Assembly: GCF_900116545.1 (NCBI RefSeq)
Contig: NZ_FPCK01000003.1
Span: 124,001 to 188,000, forward strand
Origin: Devosia crocina
Lineage (GTDB): Bacteria > Pseudomonadota > Alphaproteobacteria > Rhizobiales > Devosiaceae
Length of the DNA stretch: 64,000 nt
Reading direction: 5' to 3'
Within the stretch, counting starts at the first letter, position 1, and the number at the start of each line of letters is the position of its first letter. Positions 51,215 through 59,744 of the stretch are shown piece after piece. Below the pieces are notes generated by a model that was not told the origin of the DNA, searched no databases, and saw only the letters and a program-made list of their open reading frames with translations. Position numbers and translations under genes: made by a program.

Positions 51215-51327
51215 CGAAAGGATCCAGTCGCAGCGCCCCGTCCTAGGTAGATTTCCGTAAATCCCGCTTTGCAAATCGCACAAGGGTTTGAGGAAAATTA
51301 ACCACGTTGCCTCTATGGTTGGGGCGA

Positions 51328-53112
51328 ATGGGACAGGCGATGACCACGACACCTTTTGAGCATGACGACACGGACGCGCAGGAGCAGCCGTTTCTCGCGG
51401 CCCTGGTGCCGCACCTGCCGCGCATGCTGGCGGTGACCGGGGTTGCGCTTGCCGGAACGCTTGTGGCGATCCAGCTTTCCCCGCAGGATTTCCAAGCCCG
51501 GATCGCGCTTGCCCCGGCGCCGGGCACCCCGGTCGCGGAGCAGGTTGAACGGTTTTTCGCCCAGGAGCAGCTGGCGGACATCGTCTCGCGCATCCCGCCC
51601 GAACGCGTCAACGAAATGCGCCTGGCCGGTGGCGGCACGCTCGACAGCACCGCCTTGCTGCGCCAGCGGCTCAGCCTGACTTCCGCCCCCTCGGGGGAAA
51701 CGCTTGATCTTACGGTGACTGCCGGCAATGCGACGCTCGCCCGCACCATTGCCGATGCAGCCGCCACCAGCTTCATGGTGCTGGCCGGCCCGCCGCCAGC
51801 TTTGCCCACCGCGCCTCCGGAAACACCGCAGTCGACCCCAGCCGCCGCCCCGGCCGACGCCACCCATATCCAGCTGCTGCAGCAAAAGCTGAGCCTTGCC
51901 TGGGAAGATCGTGTTCGCCTCGAAACTCGCGCTGAGCGCATTGCCCGGCTGGTGGATGACGGCAACTATGCCCTTCTCGCCATGGAAGCTGATGGCTTGC
52001 CCACGCTGGGGCAGAAACTTGCACAATTGGCCGATCTTGAAGCCGAGCGCGAAAAGCTCGCCATCACCTTCCTGCCGGCCCATCCCACCATGCGCGCTCT
52101 GCTTGACCAGATCGGGGACCTCTCGGCTGACGTTTCGAGCGAAGTCGATGCCCTTCTTGCGCTCACCCGCGCCGATAGTGCATCCGCACGCGATCTCGAA
52201 GTCGATCTTCGCGCCGAACTGGCCGCCGCCACCGCGCCCAAGCTCGTCGATGCCGATATCCTGACCGGCTCCACCGCCGCCTTGCCCGAAGCCAGCGTCT
52301 CGGCCCTGCCCCGCCCGATCCGCACCGACTTCGCCCTGGCGCTTGCCGGAGGCTTTGCTTTTCTCGGCCAGATCGGCGTTTTTGCGTTCCGCCGCCGTCC
52401 GCGCCCCGAAGAAGACAGCTTCGCCATGGCCGAACCGGCGCCCATCGCCGACCCTGTCGAGAGCCCCGGTCCCGCGCCCGTTGAGCCGGCCCTCGAGCCA
52501 GCTGTAACCAGCGAGCCCGCCTGGTACATGCCCGCCGCCGCGCAGCCGGTTGCAGTCGAGGCGCATTGGAGCGCAGCGGCCGAAAAGGCGCCTGCCGAAG
52601 CCCTGCCGCCCGCACCTGTCTCATCCGTAGAGCCCAGCAAGGCTGAAGCAAAAGCCGCGCGCAAGGCAAAGTCGCGCCTCAAGCTTGCCGAGAAAATCGC
52701 CGAAGCCAGCGTCATCGGTTTGCGCGCACCGGGTTCCGCCCTCGGCGGAAGGGAACTGGTCGCCCACCTGATCGGTCAGGAGCGACGGGTCGTAATGATC
52801 GATGCCGCAACGCGGCGCCGCACCACGGCGCCCGGCATCAGCGATCTCTCGCTCGGTCTTGCCGGCTTTGCGGACATCATCCATGGCAGCGGGCTCTATG
52901 AGGCAGCGCACATCCCTTGGGGTCGGCAGGCCCAGCTTGACCCCACCGCGCGCTCGGTCCGTATCCTCGTCGAGGCTCTGGCCCAGCTCTACGACGTGGT
53001 GGTGCTGGTCGTGGCCGACGAGGAAGGGCCCGGCAACGATGCGCTTCTCGGGCTTACCGATCTGACGCTCGACGTGGCCGAACTGGCCCCCGTGCTCAAG
53101 AAATCAGCCTAA
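51328..53112 (+). CDS. Degenerate polysaccharide co-polymerase with kinase-like C-terminus lacking Walker A
   Basis: 594 residues from the ATG at 51328. N-terminal membrane helix (about 35-55), coiled-coil periplasmic part (about 160-290), second helix (ALAGGFAFLGQIGVFAF, about 345-365). An Ala/Pro-rich cytoplasmic linker (about 370-450) and a C-terminal domain of about 130 residues follow. The domain keeps BY-kinase landmarks (LGLAGFADIIHG, LVEALAQLYDVVVLVV), but where Walker A should be it reads GLRAPGSALGGRELVAH. No Tyr-rich tail either. Likely a pseudokinase-type regulator of chain length. Confidence 0.7.
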   Translation: MGQAMTTTPFEHDDTDAQEQPFLAALVPHLPRMLAVTGVALAGTLVAIQLSPQDFQARIALAPAPGTPVAEQVERFFAQEQLADIVSRIPPERVNEMRLAGGGTLDSTALLRQRLSLTSAPSGETLDLTVTAGNATLARTIADAAATSFMVLAGPPPALPTAPPETPQSTPAAAPADATHIQLLQQKLSLAWEDRVRLETRAERIARLVDDGNYALLAMEADGLPTLGQKLAQLADLEAEREKLAITFLPAHPTMRALLDQIGDLSADVSSEVDALLALTRADSASARDLEVDLRAELAAATAPKLVDADILTGSTAALPEASVSALPRPIRTDFALALAGGFAFLGQIGVFAFRRRPRPEEDSFAMAEPAPIADPVESPGPAPVEPALEPAVTSEPAWYMPAAAQPVAVEAHWSAAAEKAPAEALPPAPVSSVEPSKAEAKAARKAKSRLKLAEKIAEASVIGLRAPGSALGGRELVAHLIGQERRVVMIDAATRRRTTAPGISDLSLGLAGFADIIHGSGLYEAAHIPWGRQAQLDPTARSVRILVEALAQLYDVVVLVVADEEGPGNDALLGLTDLTLDVAELAPVLKKSA

Positions 53113-53789
53113 AGCGACGGCGCCATGGCGCTGCCGGGCGCGGCGACATAGGTGGCCCGCGCCGCCTCCCCCACGAAATGCCAGAAGGCCCGGTCATGCG
53201 GCAGTTCTGCATTCCATTCTGGGTGCCAGCTGACCGCAAATACCGGGGCTGCCGAATGGCCCGCCGAAAACGCGGCGACATGGCCATCGCTCCCGTTCGC
53301 ATTGGACACGAGCCCATCGCCGAGCTTGACAACCGGGGCGGCACTCCCTGCCGCCACCGTCAAGCTTGATGAAGCGGTGAACCGCTGCAGCACGCTGCCG
53401 GCAGCCGTCCTGACTGTCTCGGTTGCCTCGGGATCGAAAGCAGTATTCCCCGAAACATCACCCACCGTGCCGCCGAACGCCCTGTTGATGCCGGCAGAAC
53501 CGCCTCCGGTGCCAAAAACCGGCCGGGCGGCATCGACCGCAGCAACGATCATGTCCGAGACGAAAGTGCTGTGGCGGGCACCATCCGTGCCGAACACCAG
53601 AAGCGCATCGAGCCGCAGGGCAAGAACCTTGGCCTCCTCGGTCCCGAGCCCCTCCGGCAGCAGCACCGGGACCGCGGCCGCATGCGCCATGATGGCCGCA
53701 ACGCTGCGGGTCGTCAAAGTCTCTACGAAAAGGTCGCGATCGCGCGCGCTGCACGCCAACAAGCCGATGACGGGACGCTCTTTTACCAT
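53109..53789 (-). CDS. PuuD-like class I glutamine amidotransferase lacking the nucleophile Cys
   Basis: 226 residues from the ATG at 53789 (PuuD is about 254). Family frame kept: RPVIGLLACSARD at the start and VSWHPEWN (His and Glu of the triad) near the end. At the nucleophile elbow the usual GICRG-x-Q reads FGTGGGSAGINRAFGG, with Gly in place of Cys, and the preceding loop is shortened. It therefore should not hydrolyse gamma-glutamyl-GABA. It is divergent from puuA and may be a binding or regulatory relative. Stop overlaps the PCP stop by 4 bases. Confidence 0.75.
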   Translation of the reverse strand: MVKERPVIGLLACSARDRDLFVETLTTRSVAAIMAHAAAVPVLLPEGLGTEEAKVLALRLDALLVFGTDGARHSTFVSDMIVAAVDAARPVFGTGGGSAGINRAFGGTVGDVSGNTAFDPEATETVRTAAGSVLQRFTASSSLTVAAGSAAPVVKLGDGLVSNANGSDGHVAAFSAGHSAAPVFAVSWHPEWNAELPHDRAFWHFVGEAARATYVAAPGSAMAPSL

Positions 53790-53883
53790 GACAGATGTTC
53801 CCGCAGTGCTGACCAGCGCTTTCCGTACGGCGACGGCTCCTGTTAGGGTAACGCCCGAACCACACGAAAAGTCGAAGGATGGC

Positions 53884-55248
53884 ATGACTATCGAAGCAAC
53901 GACGAACTCCGACATCGTGGCCTGGCTGGAAGAGAACCCGCAGATCGAGGTGCTCCACACCGCCGTTTGCGACCTGAACGGCATCATGCGCGGCAAGCGC
54001 ATTCCCATCGATCAGGCGCGTCGCATCGTTGAAAACAGCCTGCGCATGCCGCTTTCGATCGTGGGCGTCGATGTCTGGGGCGAGGATATCGTGGGCAATC
54101 CCATGGTTTATCGCAGCGGCGACATCGACGGCATCTGCAGCCCCACCGGACGCGGCGCCCTGCCCATCAACTGGACGACCCGGCCGAGCGCGATGATCCC
54201 GCTCTGGATGTTCGAGGATACCAACACGCCCTTCCTCGGCGATCCCCGCCAGGCCTTGGCGCTTGTGCTGCGCCGCTATGCCGAGATTGGGCTCAAGCCA
54301 GTTGTCGCCACCGAGCTCGAATTCTACCTCGTCGATCCCGCGGCTGATTCCGCTCAGCCGCCCATTTCCCCCTATACCGGCAAGCGGCTCGATTCAGACG
54401 CCATTCTCTCACTCGAAGAACTCGAGGATTTCGGCGAGTTTTTCCGCGACGTCTATCTGCAATGCGAACAGCAGAACGTGCCCGCGGATACCGCCGTGGC
54501 TGAAAACGGCATCGGCCAGTTCGAGATCAACCTCCTCCATACCGATGACGGGCTCAAGGCCGCCGATGACGCTGTGCTCTTCAAGCGCATCGTCAAGGGC
54601 GTCGCCCGCAAGCACAAGCTTGTCGCCACTTTCATGGCAAAACCCTATGGCATGCGCTCGGGCAATGGTTTTCATGTCCATTTCAGTCTCAACGACATCG
54701 CCGGGAACAACGTGTTCGACGATGGCACCGATACCGGCTCGGAGGTCATGCATCACGCGGTCGGAGGCCTCTTGGCCGGCATGGCCGAATCCACGCTCCT
54801 CTTTGCGCCCCATTTCAATTCCTACCGGCGGCTGCGCCCCGACACCCATGCCCCGAGCGCCATCTCCTGGGGGTACGAGAACCGCACCACGGCCGTGCGC
54901 ATTCCCGGCGGCAGTCCCAAGGCGCGCCGCATCGAGCACCGCGTTTCGGGGGCCGACGCCAATCCCTATCTCGTGCTCGCAGGCATTCTGGGCGCCGCCC
55001 TGGTCGGTATCGAGGATCAGATCAAGCCGCCCAAGCCGTTCAAGGGCCGCGCCTATTCCGAACGCCTGCCCAAGCTGCCGGCCGACTGGGCTTCGGCGGT
55101 CAATGCTTTCGAGGACGGCGACATGATCCCGCGCATTTTCGATCCTGCCATGCAATCGATGTTCGTCGCCTGCAAGCGCCAGGAGATCGCCGGCTTCGCC
55201 TCCCAGGTGACCGACCTTGAATTTTCTGCCTATCTGGAGGTTGTGTGA
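53884..55248 (+). CDS. puuA: Gamma-glutamylpolyamine synthetase (glutamine synthetase family)
   Basis: 454 residues from the ATG at 53884 (AGGA at about 5 bases). Glutamine-synthetase fold: N-terminal VCDLNGIMRGKRIPID, active-site TELEFYLVD and ENGIGQFEINLLH, SGNGFHVHFSLND, and the catalytic-domain RPDTHAPSAISWGYENR followed by EHRVSGADANPYL. The company of puuB argues for gamma-glutamylation of putrescine. Overlaps puuB by 1 base (TGATG). Confidence 0.88.
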   Translation: MTIEATTNSDIVAWLEENPQIEVLHTAVCDLNGIMRGKRIPIDQARRIVENSLRMPLSIVGVDVWGEDIVGNPMVYRSGDIDGICSPTGRGALPINWTTRPSAMIPLWMFEDTNTPFLGDPRQALALVLRRYAEIGLKPVVATELEFYLVDPAADSAQPPISPYTGKRLDSDAILSLEELEDFGEFFRDVYLQCEQQNVPADTAVAENGIGQFEINLLHTDDGLKAADDAVLFKRIVKGVARKHKLVATFMAKPYGMRSGNGFHVHFSLNDIAGNNVFDDGTDTGSEVMHHAVGGLLAGMAESTLLFAPHFNSYRRLRPDTHAPSAISWGYENRTTAVRIPGGSPKARRIEHRVSGADANPYLVLAGILGAALVGIEDQIKPPKPFKGRAYSERLPKLPADWASAVNAFEDGDMIPRIFDPAMQSMFVACKRQEIAGFASQVTDLEFSAYLEVV

Positions 55249-56552
55249 TGGCCGAACAAGCCTATGCCGGCGACGGCTCCTACCCGCCCAGCTACTATGC
55301 CGCCTCGCGCAATATCCATCGCGTGCCGCTGCGCCTTGAAACCGATGTCGCTGCCGATATCTGCGTTCTCGGCGCGGGTTATTCCGGGCTGTCGACGGCG
55401 CTGCACCTGGCCGAGGCCGGGTTCAGGGTCGTCGTGGTCGAGGGCGCCAGTGTCGGCTGGGGCGCCTCGGGGCGCAATGGCGGGCAGATCGTCAATGGGC
55501 TCAATGCAAGCCTTGGCACCATCAAGCGCCGCTATGGCGGGGAGACCGCCGCCTTTGTGGGCTCGCTGGTGCAGGAGGGCGCCGGCATCATCTACGACTG
55601 GGTCGAGCGCTACGGCATCGACTGCGACCTCAAGCGCGGCAATATCTACGCTGCCTATACCGACCAGCACATGCGCGACCTCGAAGCCAAGAAACAGCTT
55701 TGGGCAAGCTACGGCATGAACGATCACGAACTGCTCGATCGCCACCAGATTCGCACCCATATCGGCTCGGAAGTCTATGCCGGCGGCATGATCGATCATT
55801 CCGGGGGCCATATGCACCCGCTCAATCTCGTGCTGGGAGAAGCGCGCGCTTTTGAAAGCCTCGGCGGGGTCATCTACGAGCATTCCCCGGTCGTGCGGGT
55901 CGATCAGGGCGCCGATAATGCCGTGATCTATACCGCCAAAGGCAAGGTGACGGCGAAGGCGGCGGTGATCTGCGGCAATGCCTATCTCGGTCATGTCGTG
56001 CCGGAACTGACCGACCGCGTCATGCCGGTTTCCACCCAGATGATGGCAACCGAGCCATTGGGGCGTGAGCGCGCCGAAGCGCTGTTGCCGACCGGCATGT
56101 GCGTCGAGGACGTGCGCTACATTCTCGACTATTTCCGTGTCTCAGCCGACCATCGCCTGATCTTTGGAGGGGGCGTCGTCTATGGCGGGACCGATCCCGA
56201 CGATGTCGTGGCCAAGCTCCGGCCCAATCTCGATAAGGTTTTCCCCCAACTCAAGGACGTCAAAATCGACTATGCCTGGAGCGGCAATTTTGCGCTTTCC
56301 TTTTCGCGCGTGCCGCAGATGGGGCGCCTCGGCAACCGGGTCTATTTTGCCCATGGCTATTCCGGTCACGGCGTCACCGGATCGCACCTGTTCGGACGTA
56401 TTCTCTCCGAGGCGATCCGGGGCGACATGACCCGGTTCGACACCTTTGCCGCCCTGCCCTGGATCCCCTTTCCGGGCGGGCGCATGTTCCGCGCGCAATA
56501 TTCGACGCTCGGCTCATGGTGGTATGCGTTCAAGGACCGGCTGGGCCTCTAG
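55248..56552 (+). CDS. puuB: Gamma-glutamylputrescine oxidoreductase (FAD-dependent)
   Basis: 434 residues from the ATG at 55248. DAO-type oxidase: dinucleotide fold ICVLGAGYSGLSTALHLAEAG (first 20 residues: GxGxxG), GWGASGRNGGQIVNGLN, and a C-terminal FAHGYSGHGVTGSHL. Oxidises gamma-glutamylputrescine to the aldehyde. With PotFGHI it gives uptake plus first catabolic steps; PuuC and an active PuuD are not in the window. A hairpin (GGGCCT-CT-AGGCCC) spans the stop codon. Confidence 0.9.
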   Translation: MAEQAYAGDGSYPPSYYAASRNIHRVPLRLETDVAADICVLGAGYSGLSTALHLAEAGFRVVVVEGASVGWGASGRNGGQIVNGLNASLGTIKRRYGGETAAFVGSLVQEGAGIIYDWVERYGIDCDLKRGNIYAAYTDQHMRDLEAKKQLWASYGMNDHELLDRHQIRTHIGSEVYAGGMIDHSGGHMHPLNLVLGEARAFESLGGVIYEHSPVVRVDQGADNAVIYTAKGKVTAKAAVICGNAYLGHVVPELTDRVMPVSTQMMATEPLGRERAEALLPTGMCVEDVRYILDYFRVSADHRLIFGGGVVYGGTDPDDVVAKLRPNLDKVFPQLKDVKIDYAWSGNFALSFSRVPQMGRLGNRVYFAHGYSGHGVTGSHLFGRILSEAIRGDMTRFDTFAALPWIPFPGGRMFRAQYSTLGSWWYAFKDRLGL

Positions 56553-56615
56553 GCCCATGTCGCGGTTCTGTCATCAAACTGCTCTAGGGCACCTTTCAAA
56601 AAGGTCAAAACATCG

Positions 56616-57764
56616 ATGAACGCCCTGCACCAGAACGAAACCGTCCTCACCAACGCCCGGATCGTCCTTGCCGACGAGGTCTATACCGGCAGCCTGGCGA
56701 TCAATGGCGGCCAGATAACCGATATCGGGGCGCCGAGTGCGCATGGGCAGGATCTCGATGGCGACTACCTGATCCCCGGTCTCGTCGAACTTCATACCGA
56801 CCATCTCGAGACCCACTATGCTCCGCGCCCCAAGGTGCGCTGGAACCCGGTGGCCGCGGTGCAGGCGCATGACGCCCAGATCGCCGCTTCCGGCATCACC
56901 ACGGTGTTCGACGCAATTCGCGTCGGGCTCGACGAAGATGCCGATATGGGCATGGACGAGCTGCGGATTCTCGCCGATGCGATCACGGCTGGGGTCGAGG
57001 CCAAGCGCTTGCGGGCCGATCACCTCATTCACCTGCGATGCGAAGTTTCGGCGCCCGATTGCCTCGAAAGCTTTGAAAAGATCATGGACCACAAGCTGGT
57101 GCGTCTGGCGTCGCTCATGGACCATGCGCCCGGGCAACGTCAGTTCGCCAGCCCCGATGCCTATAAGGTCTACTATCAGGGCAAGCTCAAGATGAGCGAC
57201 AGTGAACTTGCAGACTTCATCGGCCGAAGATCTTATGAATCAGAGACTTACTCCGACAAATACCGCACGGCGCTTGCTGCTTTGAGCGCCGAGCGCAACA
57301 TTGCGCTGGCCAGTCATGACGACGCGACCGCGGCCCATGTCGCCGAAGCGGTGGCTCTGGGCATCCGCATCGCCGAATTTCCGACAACGCTTGAAGCTGC
57401 ACAGGCCTCGCGCGATGCGGGCATGGCGATCCTGATGGGCGGACCCAACGTCGTGCGGGGTGGCTCGCATTCGGGCAATGTGTCGGCGCGCGATCTGGCG
57501 GCGGCAGGCCTTCTCGATATTCTGTCTTCCGACTACATTCCCTTTTCCATGTTGCAGTCGGCATTCTGCCTTGCCGGCGAGGTGCCGGGGATAAGTTTGC
57601 CTCAGGCCATCGGCTTCGTCACGCGCCGCCCGGCAGAGGCAGCGGGCCTCCATGATCGCGGCGAGATTGTTGTCGGCAAGCGAGCCGATCTCGTGCATTT
57701 GCGCATCGAGGACGGCATCCCGATCGTCCTGACGGTGTGGCGCGAAGGGCGACGGGTGATATGA
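56616..57764 (+). CDS. phnM: Alpha-D-ribose 1-methylphosphonate 5-triphosphate diphosphatase
   Basis: 382 residues. Amidohydrolase fold removing pyrophosphate from the triphosphate intermediate of the C-P lyase pathway. Metal-binding LVELHTDHLETHYAPRPKV near residue 50, later ALASHDDATAAHVAEAV and MGGPNVVRGGSHSGNVSARD. Coupled to phnN by a 4-base ATGA overlap. The ribosome site lies in a small inverted repeat (ACCTTT-caa-AAAGGT, 56591-56605). Confidence 0.96.
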   Translation: MNALHQNETVLTNARIVLADEVYTGSLAINGGQITDIGAPSAHGQDLDGDYLIPGLVELHTDHLETHYAPRPKVRWNPVAAVQAHDAQIAASGITTVFDAIRVGLDEDADMGMDELRILADAITAGVEAKRLRADHLIHLRCEVSAPDCLESFEKIMDHKLVRLASLMDHAPGQRQFASPDAYKVYYQGKLKMSDSELADFIGRRSYESETYSDKYRTALAALSAERNIALASHDDATAAHVAEAVALGIRIAEFPTTLEAAQASRDAGMAILMGGPNVVRGGSHSGNVSARDLAAAGLLDILSSDYIPFSMLQSAFCLAGEVPGISLPQAIGFVTRRPAEAAGLHDRGEIVVGKRADLVHLRIEDGIPIVLTVWREGRRVI

Positions 57765-58312
57765 ACGGCACTTTCGTCGCCGTCGTCGGCTCAAGCGGAG
57801 CGGGCAAGGACAGCGTCATGGCCTATGCCCGCGACCGTCTCCAGAGGGACGTCACGATCGTCCGTCGCGTCGTAACCCGCCCGGCAGACGGGGGCAGCGA
57901 AGACCATGACAGCATGACCATGGATCAATTCGTCGCCGCCGAAACCGAGGGGCGTTTCGCCTTGTCCTGGGAAGCCCACGGCCTGCGCTACGGCCTGCCG
58001 ATCGGGCTTGAGGAAGACCTTCACGCCGGTCGCGTCGTCATCGCCAATCTTTCCCGCGCTGTCTTGCCCAGGCTCATGCTGCGCTACCCCAATGCGGTGG
58101 TGGTCGAGGTGACGGCCGATCCGCAGGTGATCGCCGAGCGACTGGCCGGCCGGGGTCGCGAAGACGCCGAAGACATCCAGCGGCGCATGGACCGCAGCGT
58201 CGGCGTGCGCATGCCTGCCAGCACGGTGCGGATCGACAATTCCGGGGCGCTGGAACAGGCCGGCGAGCAATTCGTGAGCTTGATCAGAGATTTGCTGCGG
58301 GTTGGAGTTTAG
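57761..58312 (+). CDS. phnN: Ribose 1,5-bisphosphate phosphokinase
   Basis: 183 residues from the ATG overlapping the phnM stop. P-loop kinase: VAVVGSSGAGKDSVMAYA, guanylate-kinase-like TRPADGGSEDHDSM and FALSWEAHGLRYGLP. Makes PRPP from the ribose 1,5-bisphosphate released at the end of C-P lyase degradation. A different repeat follows it, and the divergent phnF separates phnMN from phnGHIJKL. Confidence 0.95.
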   Translation: MNGTFVAVVGSSGAGKDSVMAYARDRLQRDVTIVRRVVTRPADGGSEDHDSMTMDQFVAAETEGRFALSWEAHGLRYGLPIGLEEDLHAGRVVIANLSRAVLPRLMLRYPNAVVVEVTADPQVIAERLAGRGREDAEDIQRRMDRSVGVRMPASTVRIDNSGALEQAGEQFVSLIRDLLRVGV

Positions 58313-58340
58313 ATTCCTGCGGTTAGCCCGATGACCGAGT

Positions 58341-58462
58341 AGCCTCATGGTGAGGTGCGCAGCAAAGCGGAGCCTCGAACCAGGTGGGCGTGGCGCTGAG
58401 GCATCGGGGCAAGCCCTCGTCCTTCGAGGCTTCGCTGCGCTGCGCGCCTCAGGATGAGGGCT
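58341..58462. repeat. REP-like intergenic repeat of the CCTCATCC-TGAGG type
   Basis: An imperfect dyad: CCTCATGGTGAGGTGCGCAG...CGGAGCCTCGAA on the left and TTCGAGGCTTCGCTGCG... CCTCAGGATGAGGG on the right. This composition (CCTCAGGATGAGG with a TTCGAGG inner part) is a familiar Hyphomicrobiales intergenic repeat, different from the RIME-like element. Only one copy in the window, between convergent phnN and phnF. Confidence 0.6.
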
Positions 58463-58486
58463 ACTGCTATTGCGGCGATGGGGTCT

Positions 58487-59212
58487 TCACACTACCAGCT
58501 CCATCCGCTCGGCAGGAAAACGACTGAGCGCGTAGGAGATCGCTTCTCCCTCGGGATCTACATCCACGGCTTCGGACACCAGCACGATGGCGCCGGGCGC
58601 GAGGGTGAGGGATTGGATTTCTTCGACATCGGCGTGGCGTGCGGAAATGCGGGTCGAGGCGCGGGAATAGTCGGTGATCCCATAGCTCCCGAACACCAGG
58701 GTCGTTGACCCCATCTGATTGATCCGGCTGGCAAAATCGGGAAAGCGGCGATAGCTCAGCCATGTGGTCGAGCGTGAGATCGGCACCCCATCGGCGACCG
58801 ACATGCCCTCGGTGCGCACGACTTTTGCGCCGGGTTTGAGGCCAAGTGCGACGGCAACGCGGGCGGTTGCGTTCTCGATCCTGTCGCTGATGCTGACTGA
58901 GGTGAGGCTGGCGGCCTGCCCCTTTAGCCCCTCGCGAAAACGCGTGCGCTTGCCGATGGGATATGAGAGCCGGCGGATCGAGCGGACAAAGGTGCCTCGC
59001 CCCTGTTCCGCAACAACGACGCCTTCTTCGGCAAGCACCGCCAAGGCCCGGCGCACCGTGTGCCGATTGGCGGAAAAGCGTTGCGCCAGAAGAGCTTCGG
59101 TGGGAAGGCGGTCGCCATTGGCGAGTTTGCCGCCGACAATGTCAAGGCGGATGGCATCGGCGATCTGGCGCCAGAGGGCAACGCCGCCGGCAACGGAATG
59201 CATTTTTGTCAT
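58487..59212 (-). CDS. phnF: GntR/HutC-family phosphonate regulator
   Basis: 241 residues from the ATG at 59212; a longer ATG at 59254 would place the start within 3 bases of the operator and leave no promoter room. N-terminal GntR winged helix (GVALWRQIADAIRLDIVGG, TEALLAQRFSANRHTVRRAL, VVAEQGRGTFV) and UTRA ligand domain (about 95-238). Likely represses phnGHIJKL, perhaps itself, until a phosphonate or its metabolite binds. Confidence 0.92.
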   Translation of the reverse strand: MTKMHSVAGGVALWRQIADAIRLDIVGGKLANGDRLPTEALLAQRFSANRHTVRRALAVLAEEGVVVAEQGRGTFVRSIRRLSYPIGKRTRFREGLKGQAASLTSVSISDRIENATARVAVALGLKPGAKVVRTEGMSVADGVPISRSTTWLSYRRFPDFASRINQMGSTTLVFGSYGITDYSRASTRISARHADVEEIQSLTLAPGAIVLVSEAVDVDPEGEAISYALSRFPAERMELVV

Positions 59213-59256
59213 TGCAAATTCACATGGGAAGCGTAGAGCAGATTCAGTGAGCATAG

Positions 59257-59276
59257 TTGTCTAGTTTATTAGACAA
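59257..59276. promoter_or_regulatory. Perfect palindromic operator between phnF and phnG
   Basis: TTGTCTA-gtttat-TAGACAA is a perfect 7+7 inverted repeat that ends 12 bases before the phnG ATG and lies 44 bases before the phnF start. Palindromic sites with TnTAnA character are typical of HutC-type GntR proteins. Probable PhnF binding site controlling both directions. Confidence 0.7.
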
Positions 59277-59288
59277 ATCGAGGCAAGC

Positions 59289-59744
59289 ATGAAAACTGGT
59301 CTTTCCCCCGAGGCGACAGCGCGCAAGCACGCACTCGATGTTTTGGCGACGGCCCCGGCCAAGGCACTGGCCGAGCGCTGGGACGCCTATGGCGACAAAC
59401 CCGAACACCAGCGCCTGCGCGGACCCGAAACCGGGCTCGTCATGGTGCGCGGGCGTGCCGGGGGCGGTGGAGCACCCTTTAATCTCGGCGAGACCACGGT
59501 CAGCCGCGCCAGTGTCAGGATTGTAACCGGGGAAGTGGGGCACGGGTATTGCCTTGGCCGCGATCTCGACAAGGCCGAGGCGATTGCGGTGATAGACGCC
59601 TTGCGCCAGCGCGATGCCAGCCGGATCGAGGCAGAAATTATTGCGCCGCTTGAAGCACTTGCGCTTGAAAACGACGCAACGCGGAAAAACGAGACGGCAG
59701 CGACACGGGTCGATTTCTTCACCATGGTCCGGGGGGACAATTGA
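59289..59744 (+). CDS. phnG: C-P lyase complex subunit PhnG
   Basis: 151 residues; GAGG 5 bases before the ATG. Core subunit of the PhnGHIJ complex that loads and cleaves phosphonates. Conserved RGPETGLVMVRGRAGGGG and FNLGETTVSRASVRI, then GHGYCLGRDLDKAEAIAV. First gene after the operator; overlaps phnH by 1 base (TGATG). Confidence 0.95.
   Translation: MKTGLSPEATARKHALDVLATAPAKALAERWDAYGDKPEHQRLRGPETGLVMVRGRAGGGGAPFNLGETTVSRASVRIVTGEVGHGYCLGRDLDKAEAIAVIDALRQRDASRIEAEIIAPLEALALENDATRKNETAATRVDFFTMVRGDN

Noticed and set aside
30817..53112. Exosortase/PEP-CTERM sorting system
   Set aside because: Several genes resemble exosortase-associated families, but no exosortase membrane protein and no PEP-CTERM tail was found among the products here.
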